This document shows positions 5,187-5,245 of a DNA stretch of 5,245 nucleotides, one piece after another. The stretch's first letter is position 1. Each line of letters begins with the position of its first letter. Under the pieces are notes generated by a model. The model searched no databases. It was not told where the DNA came from and saw only the letters and a list, made by a program, of their open reading frames with translations. The DNA comes from Eggerthellaceae bacterium. GTDB taxonomy: Bacteria > Actinomycetota > Coriobacteriia > Coriobacteriales > Eggerthellaceae. The translations under genes and the position numbers were made by a program. The stretch is taken from positions 1 to 5,245 of the forward strand of contig CAAEDC010000037.1 in the NCBI GenBank assembly GCA_900754495.1, in the 5' to 3' direction.

Positions 5187-5245
5187 CCGCCGCGGACGAG
5201 GAGAATCGCCCGTCCCTTTCTCCCGTCTCCCGCGCTTCAAAGCAG
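5187..5245. other. Right-end non-coding stretch, no gene seen
   Basis: These 59 bases follow the propeller gene stop codon. A 7-bp stem with a 13-base loop can form across the stop (5172-5178 with 5192-5198), but no T-run follows. GAGGAGAA (near 5197-5204) resembles a Shine-Dalgarno, but no start codon follows within the window. Confidence 0.4.

Noticed and set aside
5172..5198. Stem over the propeller gene stop codon as a terminator
   Set aside because: Seven pairs with a 13-base loop, overlapping the coding end and without a T-run, is too weak to call.
1..5245. CRISPR arrays, insertion sequences, tRNA/rRNA genes, phage or toxin-antitoxin modules
   Set aside because: No repeat-spacer pattern, terminal inverted repeats with a transposase, cloverleaf or relevant protein was seen on either strand.

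Overview
The window is high-GC bacterial DNA, densely coding, with strong GC bias at third codon positions that leaves long open shadow frames opposite the real genes. Gene content and style suggest an actinobacterial-type genome: an OmpR-family two-component pair, an exported protein with a twin-arginine motif, and Shine-Dalgarno-led genes. I favour Coriobacteriia/Eggerthellaceae, but that is an impression from protein style and not proof.

Layout, left to right. Positions 7-34 hold a perfect 12-bp hairpin directly behind purC. Positions 36-902 (minus strand) are purC, SAICAR synthetase of de novo purine synthesis, complete and of the long (~290 aa) form. Positions 903-1034 are a gap with an imperfect GC-rich hairpin (974-1017) behind the next gene. 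Positions 1035-2699 (minus) encode a membrane sensor histidine kinase. After 36 bp, positions 2736-3449 (minus) encode its OmpR/PhoB-type response regulator, so the transcription order is regulator, kinase, then perhaps purC by readthrough. Positions 3450-3617 are a divergent regulatory region with a candidate extended -10 promoter, an 11-bp tandem direct repeat and a 10-bp palindrome. Positions 3618-5186 (plus) encode a 522-aa exported or membrane-anchored protein. It has a long basic Gly/Ser/Arg-rich cytoplasmic tail, an internal twin-arginine motif with one hydrophobic segment, and a C-terminal part that reads as a seven-bladed beta-propeller. The last 59 bp contain no recognisable gene.

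How the parts may work together. The kinase and regulator are a clear pair. The divergent gene shares their promoter region and puts a propeller on the same outer face as the kinase's ~140-residue sensor domain. It may therefore be a regulon target or an accessory sensor protein. The arrangement recalls the actinobacterial MtrA-MtrB-LpqB system, in which a propeller-bearing lipoprotein works with the kinase, but this protein lacks a lipobox and is divergently transcribed. This is the most interesting hypothesis here. purC looks like an unrelated housekeeping neighbour. No mobile elements, CRISPR arrays, tRNA or rRNA genes were seen, and no gene-free stretch exceeds 170 bp.
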